Assembly: GCA_937991945.1 (NCBI GenBank)
Contig: CALKLO010000021.1
Coordinates: 1 to 60,051 of the forward strand
Length of the DNA stretch: 60,051 nucleotides
DNA from: an uncultured Granulosicoccus sp.
GTDB taxonomy: Bacteria; Pseudomonadota; Gammaproteobacteria; Granulosicoccales; Granulosicoccaceae
Reading direction: 5' to 3'
Shown here: piece by piece, positions 17,111 through 28,534 of the stretch
How positions within the stretch are numbered: the stretch's first letter is position 1
How the letters are laid out: every line of letters starts with the position of its first letter
Translations under genes and position numbers: made by a program
The notes under the pieces: generated by a model
The model's database searches: none
Told to the model about the DNA's origin: nothing
Seen by the model: the letters and a program-made list of their open reading frames with translations, nothing else

Positions 17111-18469
17111 TTATTCCTCTGGCGCTGCTTCTTCGTCATCTTCTTCTGGAATAATCAAGTTAAGAACGATAGCGATTATCGCTGCCGGTAACAATCCTGA
17201 AGACATCAACACTTTCAACGTTGATGGCAAGTGTTGCAGTGCACCCGGCTCTAACTGCAAACCCAGTCCAATTGACAATGCGATAGCAAAGATCATCATG
17301 TTGCGACGGTTCCAGTTAACTTCAGAGAGCATGCTTGCTCCAGCTGCTGCAACCATTCCGAACATAACGATAACGCCGCCACCAAGAACCGCTATTGGCA
17401 TGCTGGAAATAACCGCACCGAATTTTGGTACTAAGCCACAAGCAACAAGAAAGACAGCACCAATAGTGACAACGTGCCGACTCATAACTCCAGTCATTGA
17501 AATCAAGCCTACGTTCTGACTGAACGATGTGTTTGGCAAAGCTCCGAAAATACCAGACAAAGCGGTACCGAAACCATCTGCCAATGTACCACCTGTGATT
17601 TCTTTGTCAGTTGCTTCACGCTGAGCTCCGCCTTTAGTGATACCTGAGATATCACCTACTGTTTCGATAGCTGATATGACACCCATCAAACACATGCCAA
17701 TGATAGCCGCTGCGTTAAATTCGATACCGAAGTGAAGTGGGTTAGGAGGAGAGAACCAAGCAGCTCTGCCCACGTTTTCGAAACTAACCATACCCATGGC
17801 ATACGCAACCGCGTAACCGGCTAGAAGACCTAGCAATACGGCAGACACTGACAACATGCCACGGGTGAAGAACTTGAGTCCGAGCGTTACGACGATAACA
17901 ACCATGGCTAGACCCCAGTGCATCATCGTTCCGTACTCAGGCTTGCCCATTAAAGGAACACCACCTGCTGCGTATTGAATACCGACTTTAACTAATGCAA
18001 GTCCAATCATTAGAACAATCAGCCCCGTGACCAATGGTGGTAACCAATGTCTAATACGACCGATGAAGGTGCCTAAGAAAAAGTGGAATATACCTCCAGC
18101 TACTATGCCGCCCATTAAGGCAGGCATCCCAAACTGGATAGCAATAGGAATCATGATTGGAATAAACGCGAAACTTGTTCCCTGCACCACTGGGAGTCGA
18201 GCGCCCATTGGGCCAATACCGATAGTTTGGATCAGGGTTGCAATACCAGCGAACACCATCGACATTTGGATCATGTAGATCATGTTGGAAATGTCGCCTG
18301 AGCCAAAGCCGAAACCGGCTGCTCCAGAGACAATGATGGCTGGCGTGACGTTGCTTACAAACATCGCCAGCACATGCTGAATGCCTAGCGGCGTGCCTCT
18401 AATAATGCCAGGGAAATAATTCGGATCGCGCATTTGCGCGCGAGTCATACCGCCTTTCGAGTGGGCCAT
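17111..18469 (-). CDS. NCS2-family nucleobase/urate permease
   Basis: Inner-membrane proton symporter, 452 residues with about 14 TM segments. The NAT/NCS2 signature region QNVGLISMTG (about 318-327) and the TM1 region LGIQHVLAMFVSNVTPAIIV are present. In this family the residues after QNxG separate uracil carriers from xanthine/urate carriers. Its position in the urate cluster makes urate or xanthine the likely substrate. It ends with an acidic cytoplasmic tail (EEDDEEAAPEE). Two TGTACAC-like sites lie upstream, so it is probably under the same GntR control. Confidence 0.9.
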   Translation of the reverse strand: MAHSKGGMTRAQMRDPNYFPGIIRGTPLGIQHVLAMFVSNVTPAIIVSGAAGFGFGSGDISNMIYMIQMSMVFAGIATLIQTIGIGPMGARLPVVQGTSFAFIPIMIPIAIQFGMPALMGGIVAGGIFHFFLGTFIGRIRHWLPPLVTGLIVLMIGLALVKVGIQYAAGGVPLMGKPEYGTMMHWGLAMVVIVVTLGLKFFTRGMLSVSAVLLGLLAGYAVAYAMGMVSFENVGRAAWFSPPNPLHFGIEFNAAAIIGMCLMGVISAIETVGDISGITKGGAQREATDKEITGGTLADGFGTALSGIFGALPNTSFSQNVGLISMTGVMSRHVVTIGAVFLVACGLVPKFGAVISSMPIAVLGGGVIVMFGMVAAAGASMLSEVNWNRRNMMIFAIALSIGLGLQLEPGALQHLPSTLKVLMSSGLLPAAIIAIVLNLIIPEEDDEEAAPEE

Positions 18470-18499
18470 CGGGTTCTCCAGTGATATCCTGAACCCGAA

Positions 18500-18542
18500 T
18501 GTACACTAATGAAATAGCTATTGCATACTTCTTTGTACACAA
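18500..18542. promoter_or_regulatory. Two TGTACAC operator-like sites upstream of the permease
   Basis: AATGTACACTAAT (core 18500-18507) and TTTGTACACAAA (core 18534-18541) are about 34 bases apart, roughly three helical turns. A 7-bp inverted repeat, TGCATAC / GTATGCA, at 18522 and 18557 flanks the second. They match the core seen in the other urate promoters. Confidence 0.45.
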
Positions 18543-18598
18543 AAAACAAGTGTCAGTGTATGCATATCTATTTTAGAATTTGAATCAGCAATAGCGCG

Positions 18599-19126
18599 TC
18601 AAATGGACTTTTGCAAAAATAATGCGTGCCCTGTCGTATCGTCCAGCGTGTAGGCTTCAAAACCAAAATGCTCATACGAACGTCTTGCCCTGGCGTTGCC
18701 AGTGAGCACTTCTAGTGTGACTTTACAGGCACCCAGTTGCTTTGCTTGTTCCTCGACGAACGCAAGCATCTGCTGACCAGCCTGCCGACCTCGAGCATCG
18801 GGCAAAACAGCTAAGTCGTGAATATTAACTATCGGCTTACAGGCAAACGTTGATAACGTCGTAAAGCAGTTAGCCAAAGCCACAGGCGTCTCACCTAGAA
18901 AACCAATAGCTGAGAAAGCCCCGGGCGTTTTCGCCATTGAAGCTGCCAAGTTCTCTCTTGCATAGGTAGATAAGGGAGCCGCCCCCCCCATTGCATCTTG
19001 TGCATAGGCATCTAGCAAGTTGACAACAATCTCACCGTCGGCTGAATTGCTCCAGTCCGCGCAACGGATGACCAAATTTACTGCTCTAGCACTGCCAGCC
19101 ACACTCTGCTCCCTGTCGAAGTTCAC
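18599..19126 (-). CDS. GNAT-family N-acetyltransferase
   Basis: 175 residues. The acetyl-CoA-binding loop of motif A is visible as NIHDLAVLPDARGRQAGQQML, with the R-G-R-Q-A-G pyrophosphate-binding pattern (about 108-120). Motif B, ARRSYEHFGFEAY, follows near the C-terminus. The GTG start overlaps the rarA stop by one base (TAGTG), so it is translated from the rarA message. The acyl acceptor is unknown. Confidence 0.85.
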   Translation of the reverse strand: MNFDREQSVAGSARAVNLVIRCADWSNSADGEIVVNLLDAYAQDAMGGAAPLSTYARENLAASMAKTPGAFSAIGFLGETPVALANCFTTLSTFACKPIVNIHDLAVLPDARGRQAGQQMLAFVEEQAKQLGACKVTLEVLTGNARARRSYEHFGFEAYTLDDTTGHALFLQKSI

Positions 19127-20460
19127 TACGTTTTACTTTTTTCGTTTTGCCGGCGTAAATCCAATAACCGCTCACGAATTCGAATTTCCAAACCGCGTTC
19201 AACGGGTTCGTAGAACCTGACGGCCTCCAACGTATCGGGAAAATAATGAGCCCCTGCTGCAAACCCATCTATTTCATCGTGGGCGTACCGATAGCCGTCA
19301 CCGTGGCCTAGCTCTTTCATTAATTTAGTGGGCGCATTGCGCAAACTCATGGGAACCGGCTGGTTGCCAGACTCACGCACAAATGCCATTGCACTCTTAT
19401 AAGCACTATAAACCGCGTTACTTTTAGGTGCGCAGCTCATAAAGATTATTGCATGAGCAATAGCCAACTCCCCTTCTGGACTTCCTAATCGAGAATACGC
19501 ATCCCACGCATACAGTGCGTGCTGAGCCGCTCTGGGATCTGCATTGCCGATATCTTCTGAGGCAAAGCGCAACACTCGTCTTGCGATGTATAGAGGGTCA
19601 CAGCCACCGTCTATCATGCGACAGAACCAATACAATGCGGCATCAGGGTCGGATCCTCGCATGGATTTATGCAAGGCCGATATTTGATCGAAAAAGTGAT
19701 CTCCACCCTTATCGAACTGTCTAAAGGAATCTCGTGTGACTTCCTGAATCACGCGCTCATCAATCACGTGACGATCACCTTCAATTCGAGCGCAGTCAGC
19801 TGCCAGCTCCAACAACACCAATGCATGTCGTCCATCGCCATCAGCCGTGGCCGCGAGTAAATCCCTGTGTGACTCATCCATGTCGATATTGGCATTACCC
19901 AAGCCATATTCTTTATCAACCAGCGCTCTATCGATAATGCTTCGGATATCGCTTTTTTCCAGATGCTTCAAGACATACACACGCACTCTGGACAACAACG
20001 CATTGTTGAGTTCAAACGAGGGGTTTTCTGTCGTTGCACCGACGAAAAATAACGTGCCGTCTTCAATGTGCGGCAAAAAAGCGTCTTGCTGAGATTTATT
20101 AAATCGGTGGACTTCATCGACGAAGAGCACGCTACGCTGGCCCGACGTCGCCAGCCTATCCTTCGCCTCGGCAACTTTTTCACGGATGTCTTTCACTCCA
20201 GCAAGCACCGCTGAGATGTTCATGAAATGCGCATCGCAATGTTTGGCGATCATGCGTGCAAGGGTTGTCTTACCGGTACCCGGCGGCCCCCAAAAAATCA
20301 TGGAGTGCAGACGGTTTTTCTCCAACGCCTGACGCAGAGTGCTATCAGGCCCCAGCAGATGTGTTTGCCCTGAGAATTCTGATAAGTCTTTAGGACGTAG
20401 CCGATCCGCTAAAGGTCGAACCGAATCATCTGCTGTGAAGAGTTGCCCGCTACTGCCCAT
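19126..20460 (-). CDS. rarA: Replication-associated recombination ATPase RarA
   Basis: AAA+ clamp-loader-like ATPase (MgsA/WRNIP1 family) acting at stalled replication forks. The 444 residues include Walker [12 protein letters not shown] (about 58-68), Walker [11 protein letters not shown], sensor 1 GATTENPSF and the C-terminal MgsA region ([17 protein letters not shown]). It lies between lolA and a GNAT gene on the same strand and overlaps lolA by 11 bases, so lolA-rarA-GNAT form one transcript. The order ftsK-lolA-rarA is standard for gammaproteobacteria. Confidence 0.97.
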   Translation of the reverse strand: MGSSGQLFTADDSVRPLADRLRPKDLSEFSGQTHLLGPDSTLRQALEKNRLHSMIFWGPPGTGKTTLARMIAKHCDAHFMNISAVLAGVKDIREKVAEAKDRLATSGQRSVLFVDEVHRFNKSQQDAFLPHIEDGTLFFVGATTENPSFELNNALLSRVRVYVLKHLEKSDIRSIIDRALVDKEYGLGNANIDMDESHRDLLAATADGDGRHALVLLELAADCARIEGDRHVIDERVIQEVTRDSFRQFDKGGDHFFDQISALHKSMRGSDPDAALYWFCRMIDGGCDPLYIARRVLRFASEDIGNADPRAAQHALYAWDAYSRLGSPEGELAIAHAIIFMSCAPKSNAVYSAYKSAMAFVRESGNQPVPMSLRNAPTKLMKELGHGDGYRYAHDEIDGFAAGAHYFPDTLEAVRFYEPVERGLEIRIRERLLDLRRQNEKSKT

Positions 20461-21106
20461 CGAAACCGATCACATCAACGCCATCGGGCACAACAAACTC
20501 GAACAACGAATCAGAAAATTCGATGCCAGCCTGAAATTCAGTAAATATAATTTGGGTCGCTTGACCAAAATTATCACGCAACTCCATCGCTGCTAGATCG
20601 GTACCCTTCATACCAATAAAAACTTGTTCAAAATCTGACGACGTAGCTTTGGGCGTCAGTTCCACCCAGTTGATTCCGTCAGATTGCCCTAATTCATTAA
20701 TTGTAAAAGAGTCGCCCAGCGGTGCAGCACGCATAAGCAACACTAAGGGTGTTCCAGCAATTCTGTCATCGATAGTGTTGACGGTGACCTGCTCTAGATC
20801 TTTGTCATACATCCAGATGCGCTCACCATCAGCAACAATTTGCTGCTCTTCTGGCGAGAAGTAGGTCCAAATAAATTTACCGGGCCGTTTGAGCCGGATG
20901 TTGCCAATCGACTTTTGCAGGGGTTCTGAATCAGCGTCATATAACGTCTGTTCAAAATTGGCCTCAAACGTCTCGATATCCTGAATGAACGAGTTGAGCT
21001 GATCTAGCGCTTCACCGGCATTTACGCTAGGGACGACAAAACAGGAAGCCGCGCACAGCGCGATGCGCGCCGCCTTTATCAATCGCCAGTTCGAAATAGA
21101 GATCAT
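20450..21106 (-). CDS. lolA: Outer-membrane lipoprotein carrier LolA
   Basis: Periplasmic chaperone that carries lipoproteins from LolCDE to LolB. 218 residues with a signal peptide ending near SVNA-GEA (about residue 30). The mature part has the LolA beta-sheet pattern: FEANFEQTLYD, then RLKRPGKFIWTYFSPEEQ, and DGERIWMYDKDLEQVTV. It sits between ftsK and rarA on the same strand. Confidence 0.95.
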   Translation of the reverse strand: MISISNWRLIKAARIALCAASCFVVPSVNAGEALDQLNSFIQDIETFEANFEQTLYDADSEPLQKSIGNIRLKRPGKFIWTYFSPEEQQIVADGERIWMYDKDLEQVTVNTIDDRIAGTPLVLLMRAAPLGDSFTINELGQSDGINWVELTPKATSSDFEQVFIGMKGTDLAAMELRDNFGQATQIIFTEFQAGIEFSDSLFEFVVPDGVDVIGFDGQ

Positions 21107-21191
21107 GAGTCAATCCTGTGCTGTTGCGTCATAGTGTACTTGACGCCGAACAGGTACCGAAAGTTTCCAGTGTAAAACGTGTTGTCGACCC

Positions 21192-24110
21192 TTAACCAGG
21201 GGGTGGCGCTATCACTTCACGCGTACCACTTGAGGTCACTTGACTCACAACACCCGCCGCTTCCATATCTTCAACCATTCTCGCTGCACGGTTGTAACCG
21301 ATCTTCAAGCGGCGCTGCACATAGGATATAGAGGCTTTACGAGACTCTAGAACAATCGATACGGCCTGGTCATACAGTACGTCAGACTCCGCTCCACCGC
21401 CCTCAGCTTCACCGCCAGAAAGGCCAGGAATCATAGCTGTGTTCTCTTGCAGTATTTCTTCTATGTAATTGGGTTCGCCAGTTTGTTTGATATGAGCAAT
21501 GACGTTCTGGACTTCATGATCATCAACAAACGCACCGTGTACTCGAACAGGCAATGCCGTGCCCGGTGGCAAATACAACATGTCACCGTTGCCGAGCAAT
21601 GACTCTGCCCCACCCTGATCTAGGATAGTTCGCGAATCAATTTTTGAAGAGACCTGGAACGCGATACGGGTAGGTACGTTGGCCTTAATCAAGCCGGTAA
21701 TAACGTCTACCGATGGACGCTGAGTAGCAAGAATTAAGTGAATACCCGCCGCTCTTGCCTTTTGCGCTATGCGTGCAATAAGTTCTTCAGCCTTCTTGCC
21801 AACCTGCATCATCATGTCGGCAAACTCATCAACAACAACAACGATAAACGGCATTGGCTCAAGTGTTGGCGGTGCAGCTGTCGGTGTTAGCGATAGCTCA
21901 GCTTGGTACAGGGGGTCAACAATAGGCGTGCCGGCTTCAATCGCTTCATTGACCTTCTTGTTATAGCCAGCAATGTTTCGCACTTTGAGCGACGCCATCA
22001 CCGTATATCGACGTTCCATCTCACCAACACACCAACGTAAGGCATTAGCAGCCTCTTTCATGTCTGTAACAACAGGCGCTAGCAAATGTGGAATACCGTC
22101 ATAGACGTTCAGTTCCAACATCTTCGGATCAATAAGAATCAAGCGAACATCTTTTGCGGTCGCCTTGTACAGCAAACTGATTAGCATGGAATTGACCGCT
22201 ACCGACTTACCTGAGCCTGTTGTACCTGCCACTAGCAAGTGGGGCATACGCCCAAGGTCTGCGGTAACTGATTGACCGCTGATGTCCTTACCCAAGGCCA
22301 AGGTTAACGGTGACTTCTTCTCGATATACTGCGGGGATTGCAGCATTTCAGTGAGCTGTACAACTTCGCGATGCTCGTTAGGCACCTCAATGCCGATAGT
22401 TGATCGGCCAGCAATAACCTCAACGACACGTACGCTGACTAACGACATTGAACGGGCGATATCTTGTGATAAGCCAGTGATACGACTGGCTTTTATGCCT
22501 GGCGCCAACTGCATCTCGAAGCGCGTGATAACTGGCCCTGGATGAACAGCAACAACCTCAACAGTAATTCTGAATTCAGCCAATTTTTGCTCGAGCAGAC
22601 GCGATAACGCCTCAAGATCCGAATCTGAAAACCCAGGACGCTGAGGCTCTGGTGCATCTAATAAGGATAATGGCGGTAAATCGGAATCAGGCACATCTAG
22701 AAACAACTTGGCTTGCTTGTGCTCTGCAACTCGCGGCTTGATCGCAATTTTCTTTTTACGAGCCGTCGGATCAACGGTAGGCAATACCGTTTCATGTACA
22801 GGTGGCGCCGTAGGCTCTGCAACAGGCTTAGCCTTGACTGGCTTGTGCTTACCCAAAACAACGGTCGCTGCATCAGAATCATCGAGATGATTCAAGGCTT
22901 CAGCAGCCGCAGCATCGATACGGGCAGCCTCGTCCGAATCGTCGAGCATTAATGCGTCGTCAATGGAATCGCCCATGGTGTCCATGCGTGAGTCCGCTGC
23001 ACGAACCGAATTAAGCTGGCTAGCCGCACTTTTCGCAGCGCCTGCTGAGAGCTTGGCTTTTTCACGCGCGGTGGCCAACGCTGCTGCTAAACCAGTGCGT
23101 GGCGGGCTGTCAGCATCGATGTCGAGGAGAGGATCCAACTCAGGCACAGTGGCCGCCCCTGCCAATCGCTCGCGCAGAGTTGGTCCGCGCTTAGCAACCG
23201 GTTCCGGTTCAGGCTTTGGGTGTAAGGCTTGCAAACGCTCTTCCCTAGCTCGGTCTGCCGCTTTAATTTTAGCGTGCTCGTTGTGAGATTCCGTCATGGA
23301 CAACACCCAGCCGTGGAATTTTTCCACAGCCCCGACAACCATGCCGCCGATATTTTCTATGAGCTGCATCCAAGAAGTACCGAAAGCAAGCGTCAGACTG
23401 CTGAAGAACACCGCTAACAACAGGAGGGTCGTTCCCAGATGATGTAAAAAACCAACAAGGCGCCAAGCAACCGCGGTACCCAAAATGCCCCCACCAAAAA
23501 TATTTTGTGGCAAAGAGCCTTCGGGCACGTTGAAATGCAAGTCAGCTAGCCCACTGGCACTAACTAGCATCAAGGCCACACCAATAATGCGGACAAAAGC
23601 AAACGGCTTATAAGCGGAAGAAGGGACTTTTCGCTGATCCCTGAATAGCATCCAACCACTGATGCCCAGCACCATAGGGATTAAAAATGCCATAAAACCG
23701 AATAACGAGAATGTCACATCAGCAAACCACGCACCTACACGCCCTACGCTGTTTGAAACAACTTGCCCAGCACCCGTGCTCGACCAGCCCGGATCGTTGA
23801 TATCGAACGAGAACAAGGAAAGCAGACCAATGACTGCTGCAAATGCGCAGACAATGGCTCCCACTTCACGCAACAAGCGCCCCATGTGTCCAAGAGCTTG
23901 GGTGTTGGCGATACTGGCAGTGGCTGCGGCACGATTACGAGCTGCAGACTTTTTGGTCGCCGCGGGGCTACTTTTACGAGACGCTCCGGCGGCTGTACGA
24001 CGCCCAGCAGTCGCTCGCCGGCTCGTCACCTTCGTCGCTGCGGCGCTCTTACGTGTTGCTGGCGCCTTTTTGCGGCGAGCCGCTGCGCGTTTTTTGGTTG
24101 CTTGAGCCAA
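21192..24110 (-). CDS. ftsK: DNA translocase FtsK
   Basis: Septal DNA pump that helps chromosome-dimer resolution. I start it at the TTG at 24110 (972 residues) because AAGGA lies about 8 bases upstream; the longer frame from 24173 adds 21 residues without a site. An unusual Ala/Lys/Arg/Thr-rich H1-like tail (about 1-70) precedes four TM helices (about 80-240). A Pro/Asp-rich linker leads to the motor with Walker [12 protein letters not shown], Walker [12 protein letters not shown], and the C-terminal gamma winged helix ([21 protein letters not shown]) that reads KOPS. Divergent from trxB. Confidence 0.96.
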   Translation of the reverse strand: MAQATKKRAAARRKKAPATRKSAAATKVTSRRATAGRRTAAGASRKSSPAATKKSAARNRAAATASIANTQALGHMGRLLREVGAIVCAFAAVIGLLSLFSFDINDPGWSSTGAGQVVSNSVGRVGAWFADVTFSLFGFMAFLIPMVLGISGWMLFRDQRKVPSSAYKPFAFVRIIGVALMLVSASGLADLHFNVPEGSLPQNIFGGGILGTAVAWRLVGFLHHLGTTLLLLAVFFSSLTLAFGTSWMQLIENIGGMVVGAVEKFHGWVLSMTESHNEHAKIKAADRAREERLQALHPKPEPEPVAKRGPTLRERLAGAATVPELDPLLDIDADSPPRTGLAAALATAREKAKLSAGAAKSAASQLNSVRAADSRMDTMGDSIDDALMLDDSDEAARIDAAAAEALNHLDDSDAATVVLGKHKPVKAKPVAEPTAPPVHETVLPTVDPTARKKKIAIKPRVAEHKQAKLFLDVPDSDLPPLSLLDAPEPQRPGFSDSDLEALSRLLEQKLAEFRITVEVVAVHPGPVITRFEMQLAPGIKASRITGLSQDIARSMSLVSVRVVEVIAGRSTIGIEVPNEHREVVQLTEMLQSPQYIEKKSPLTLALGKDISGQSVTADLGRMPHLLVAGTTGSGKSVAVNSMLISLLYKATAKDVRLILIDPKMLELNVYDGIPHLLAPVVTDMKEAANALRWCVGEMERRYTVMASLKVRNIAGYNKKVNEAIEAGTPIVDPLYQAELSLTPTAAPPTLEPMPFIVVVVDEFADMMMQVGKKAEELIARIAQKARAAGIHLILATQRPSVDVITGLIKANVPTRIAFQVSSKIDSRTILDQGGAESLLGNGDMLYLPPGTALPVRVHGAFVDDHEVQNVIAHIKQTGEPNYIEEILQENTAMIPGLSGGEAEGGGAESDVLYDQAVSIVLESRKASISYVQRRLKIGYNRAARMVEDMEAAGVVSQVTSSGTREVIAPPPG

Positions 24111-24265
24111 AAAAACTATCCTTGCCTTTGTTAATTTGAAACGCTGACACCAATGCAGATAATGACATTGCAAAAGAGTGCGCGGAACATGAAAGTGTAG
24201 CAGAGGAACCGAACAGTACTTGCCGCGCCTACTGGGTTTACAGGTACTATTCGTTACATATTTAG

Positions 24266-25255
<990 letters not shown>

Positions 25256-25294
25256 GGATAAACCTAACTGCCACCTGAGCCGTAACAGTCGAAC

Positions 25295-26578
25295 ATGACG
25301 TCGACACTACAAATTGAAGTTCGCGACACTCTGGCAGATATCCCGCCAGAGGCTTGGAATGCCCTCAACGACGACGGCAATCCATTCCTGTTGCATGAAT
25401 TTCTGCACTCGTTAGATGCCACCGGCTGCCTAGGAGAGGCAACCGGTTGGTATCCACGATATTTTCTTCTGTGGAATACCGAATCAGATACTCACGATTT
25501 GATAGCAGCAGTTCCTACGTATGTGAAGACCAACTCCCGCGGAGAATTTGTTTTCGACTTCGCGTGGGCCGAAGCATTTGAGCGCCATCAACTTGAGTAC
25601 TACCCAAAGTTAGTGTCCAGTGTTCCATTTACGCCCGCCACCGGTCGGCGTTTATTAATTCGCAACGATCAGCCGTTTGAGCAAACCCTCACACTTTTAG
25701 CCAGTGCTATACGGCAGTTTGCCATTGGGCAAAACTATTCTGGCGTGCACTATTTATTCGTAACCGAAGCTGAAAGTCGCGTGCTTAGCGCCGTAGCTCC
25801 ACTTAAGCAAGAGCCGGTAGACGAACAAGACTCAGAAGGCGATTCGGATCACAGCACTGACACAATGGTGTTGGAGGGTATCGACAACGCAACTGATCAT
25901 TTAAAGCGCCTTGACTGTCAGTACCACTGGCAGAACGATGCTTACACTGACTTTGATGATTTTCTATCGCGCTGTACCTCTAAACGACGCAAAACAATCC
26001 GTCGTGAACGCCGTCATGTCAGCGATGCCGCGTTAAGAGTTGAGCAACGCCTAGGCAACACTCTAAGCGAGCGTGAGTGGCGTTGGGTGCATGGATTTTA
26101 TCAATCCACCTTCGATCGAAAATGGGGTAACCCTTCCCTCACCCAAGATTTTTTTGAACGTGTTGGTGAGTTGATGGGGGAGAAAATGTTGATCGTATTT
26201 GCTTACGATGACAATGACCCCATGCCCGAATGGCCGGTGGCCTGCTCTATCATGTTCATCGGAACAACCACACTCTATGGACGCTTTTGGGGCTGCCGAG
26301 AAGAGTTCAATTCACTGCATTTTGAAGCCTGTTATTACCAAGGCATCGAGTATTGTATTAAGCATGCCATCGAAACGTTTGAACCGGGTGCTCAAGGAGA
26401 GCATAAGATAACGCGGGGTTTTGTTCCTACCCTGACTCGCTCTGCTCACTACATTGACCACCCAGGCTTTCGCGATGCCATCGCTAATTACTTAGAACAA
26501 GAACGGCCACATGTAGAAGAACGCTGCACAGGGCTAAACGATTTGCTACCTTTTAAGTCCGACTCTATTTCTTTGTGA
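25295..26578 (+). CDS. FemAB-like GNAT-fold protein (DUF482)
   Basis: 427 residues of the COG3146 / FemAB-like family. The start pattern, PEAWNALNDDGNPFLLHEFLHSLDATGCLG, is typical (first part about 18-30). So are the RRKTIRRERR basic motif (about 230-240) and FDRKWGNPSL with a TLYGRFWGC motif. The fold resembles the peptidyl transferases that add amino acids to peptidoglycan precursors, but the substrate in Proteobacteria is not established. It is very commonly found beside aat, and here aat starts 7 bases later, suggesting co-translation and perhaps a link to aminoacyl-tRNA use. Confidence 0.88.
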   Translation: MTSTLQIEVRDTLADIPPEAWNALNDDGNPFLLHEFLHSLDATGCLGEATGWYPRYFLLWNTESDTHDLIAAVPTYVKTNSRGEFVFDFAWAEAFERHQLEYYPKLVSSVPFTPATGRRLLIRNDQPFEQTLTLLASAIRQFAIGQNYSGVHYLFVTEAESRVLSAVAPLKQEPVDEQDSEGDSDHSTDTMVLEGIDNATDHLKRLDCQYHWQNDAYTDFDDFLSRCTSKRRKTIRRERRHVSDAALRVEQRLGNTLSEREWRWVHGFYQSTFDRKWGNPSLTQDFFERVGELMGEKMLIVFAYDDNDPMPEWPVACSIMFIGTTTLYGRFWGCREEFNSLHFEACYYQGIEYCIKHAIETFEPGAQGEHKITRGFVPTLTRSAHYIDHPGFRDAIANYLEQERPHVEERCTGLNDLLPFKSDSISL

Positions 26579-26585
26579 TTGCTTA

Positions 26586-27281
26586 ATGCCCATTCCTTTT
26601 CTGGCTCACGATGACGACATCACGCCGTTCCCATCTGTGAGTACAGCATTAAGTGAGCCCAACGGATTGTTGATGGCTGGTGGCAATTTAAAACCAAGGC
26701 GACTTATTTCAGCCTATCGCTCTGGTGTGTTTCCTTGGTTCGAGGCCGGCGAACCTATACTTTGGTGGTCACCTGATCCGCGCTGCGTTATCTATCCTGC
26801 AGACATCCGTATCAGTCGCAGTTTACGAAAAACTATTCGTAACGGGCCTTTCACGGTTACGCAAAACACCGTCTTTCGAGAGGTCATGACAGAATGCGCG
26901 GCACCGCGCAAAGACAGCCAAGGTACATGGGTCACTGATGACATGATTGACGCCTACTGCCAACTTAACGAAATGGGCGTAGCAGCCTCCGTGGAGGTGT
27001 GGTCAGGCGACACATTGGTTGGTGGCTTGTATGGCATCAAGCTTGGGCGTGTGTTTGTTGGAGAGTCGATGTTCTCCAGACAAAGTGATGTCTCTAAAAT
27101 TGCCCTGGTGCATCTGGCTACATCGGAAAAATACGACTTAATTGATTGCCAATTAGAGACAGCCCATTTGAATAGCATGGGTGCAACAACAATTAAGCGT
27201 GAACGCTATATCGAGCACCTAAATCAGTGGGGAGATCTGGATGCTGACCTGCGCCATTCGACGCAAGCCAACACCGAATAA
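26586..27281 (+). CDS. aat: Leucyl/phenylalanyl-tRNA-protein transferase
   Basis: Adds Leu or Phe from aminoacyl-tRNA to proteins with N-terminal Lys or Arg, marking them for ClpSAP degradation. 231 residues. Signature regions: GVFPWFEAGEPILWWSPDPRCV (ending about 62), then GCAAPR-like ECAAPRKDSQGTWV, VGGLYGIKLGRVFVGESMFS, and DCQLETAHL. It ends 4 bases from the convergent thrC stop, with no terminator visible between them. Confidence 0.96.
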   Translation: MPIPFLAHDDDITPFPSVSTALSEPNGLLMAGGNLKPRRLISAYRSGVFPWFEAGEPILWWSPDPRCVIYPADIRISRSLRKTIRNGPFTVTQNTVFREVMTECAAPRKDSQGTWVTDDMIDAYCQLNEMGVAASVEVWSGDTLVGGLYGIKLGRVFVGESMFSRQSDVSKIALVHLATSEKYDLIDCQLETAHLNSMGATTIKRERYIEHLNQWGDLDADLRHSTQANTE

Positions 27282-27285
27282 GCGA

Positions 27286-28422
27286 TTACAGGTGCGAAAG
27301 AATGGCAGCTTTTACTGCTTCTAATTCTGCCGGCACCGTCTGCACCGCTTCTTGACCACGAATGGCTATATCTGGATCTTTTAAACCATGGCCTGTGAGT
27401 GTGCAAGTGATAATACTTCCTGCAGGAATAAGCCCAGATTTTATGTCACGCAATGCACCACAAAGCGATACCGCCGAGGCTGGCTCACAGAAGACGCCTT
27501 CTTTTTTAGCTAATAAACTTTGCGTCGCAAGAAGCTCTTCATCGCTCACTTCATCAAACCAACCACCCGACTCATTGACCGCTGCGTGCGCTAAATCCCA
27601 ACTTTGCGGGTTGCCAATGCGAATGGCTGTTGCCAATGTTTCTGGATCCTCTACCGGCTCGTCTCGCAAGAATGGCGCAGCGCCATCGGCCTGATAGCCA
27701 ACCATGATGGGACGCTTATCGGTCATTGGATTGTCCAAGTAAGGGCACTCACCATTGCACAACGTGCACGACGCGGTGTTTTTTCCGCAAGCTTCACTAA
27801 AGCCAATCCAGTAACCTGAAATGTTGCCTGCATTGCCCACGGGAATGCAGTGGTAGTCGGGGGCCCGACCTAAGGCTTCAACGATTTCGAAAGCGGCTGT
27901 TTTCTGCCCTTGTAAACGGTACGGATTAATTGAATTTACAATCGCCACAGGCGCTTCACCTGCAACTTCTTTAACCAGTCGCATGCCATCGTCAAAGTTG
28001 CCTTTGATTTGCAATACAACCGCACCGTGAGCAATAGCTTGAGCAAGCTTACCCATCGGGATTTTACCTTCGGGGATCAACACAAATGCTGTCATACCGG
28101 CACGTGCGGCGTAGGCAGCAGCAGCAGCAGACGTATTACCCGTTGAGGCACAGACAATCGCTTTAGCGCCCGCTTCTGCCGCTTTAGTTACGGCCATGGT
28201 CATGCCACGATCTTTAAACGATGCCGTCGGATTCAGGCCTTCGTACTTAACGTAAATTTCACCGTCAAAGCCAATATCTTTGGGGATATTGATCAGTTTG
28301 ATCAACGGGGTATCGCCTTCGTTCAACGATACAATGGGCGTGTTTTCATCGACCGGCAATCGGTCTCTGTAACGGTCGATCAAGCCCTTGTAGTGAGCAG
28401 AGCGATTTGATGGTGCAGACAT
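27286..28422 (-). CDS. thrC: Threonine synthase with Cys-rich insertion
   Basis: PLP enzyme converting O-phosphohomoserine to threonine. 378 residues, the short class. The PLP Lys is in PTASFKDRGMT (about residue 70), the phosphate loop is GNAGNISGYW, and STGNTSAAAAAYA is typical. Between about 214 and 235 there is an insertion with four Cys spaced C-x6-C-x2-C-x3-C (CGKNTASC then CNGEC). This is absent from the short-class enzymes I know and suggests a bound metal or a redox-sensitive element. It follows hom on the same strand after a 112-base gap. Confidence 0.94.
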   Translation of the reverse strand: MSAPSNRSAHYKGLIDRYRDRLPVDENTPIVSLNEGDTPLIKLINIPKDIGFDGEIYVKYEGLNPTASFKDRGMTMAVTKAAEAGAKAIVCASTGNTSAAAAAYAARAGMTAFVLIPEGKIPMGKLAQAIAHGAVVLQIKGNFDDGMRLVKEVAGEAPVAIVNSINPYRLQGQKTAAFEIVEALGRAPDYHCIPVGNAGNISGYWIGFSEACGKNTASCTLCNGECPYLDNPMTDKRPIMVGYQADGAAPFLRDEPVEDPETLATAIRIGNPQSWDLAHAAVNESGGWFDEVSDEELLATQSLLAKKEGVFCEPASAVSLCGALRDIKSGLIPAGSIITCTLTGHGLKDPDIAIRGQEAVQTVPAELEAVKAAILSHL

Positions 28423-28534
28423 GAGTAACTCGCGGACCCTTTTAGGGTCTATGGGTTCAGTGGCAAAGGCAAGGAAGGCTTGCCCATGCTCATGGGTGTT
28501 AGTCAGATAAAGGCGCTGTAAACGTTATGATAAA

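Noticed and set aside
23662-24139. Long plus-strand frames opposite the FtsK N-terminal tail
   Set aside because: They arise from the skewed Ala/Lys/Arg codons of the FtsK tail on the other strand; three frames overlap and none resembles a protein.
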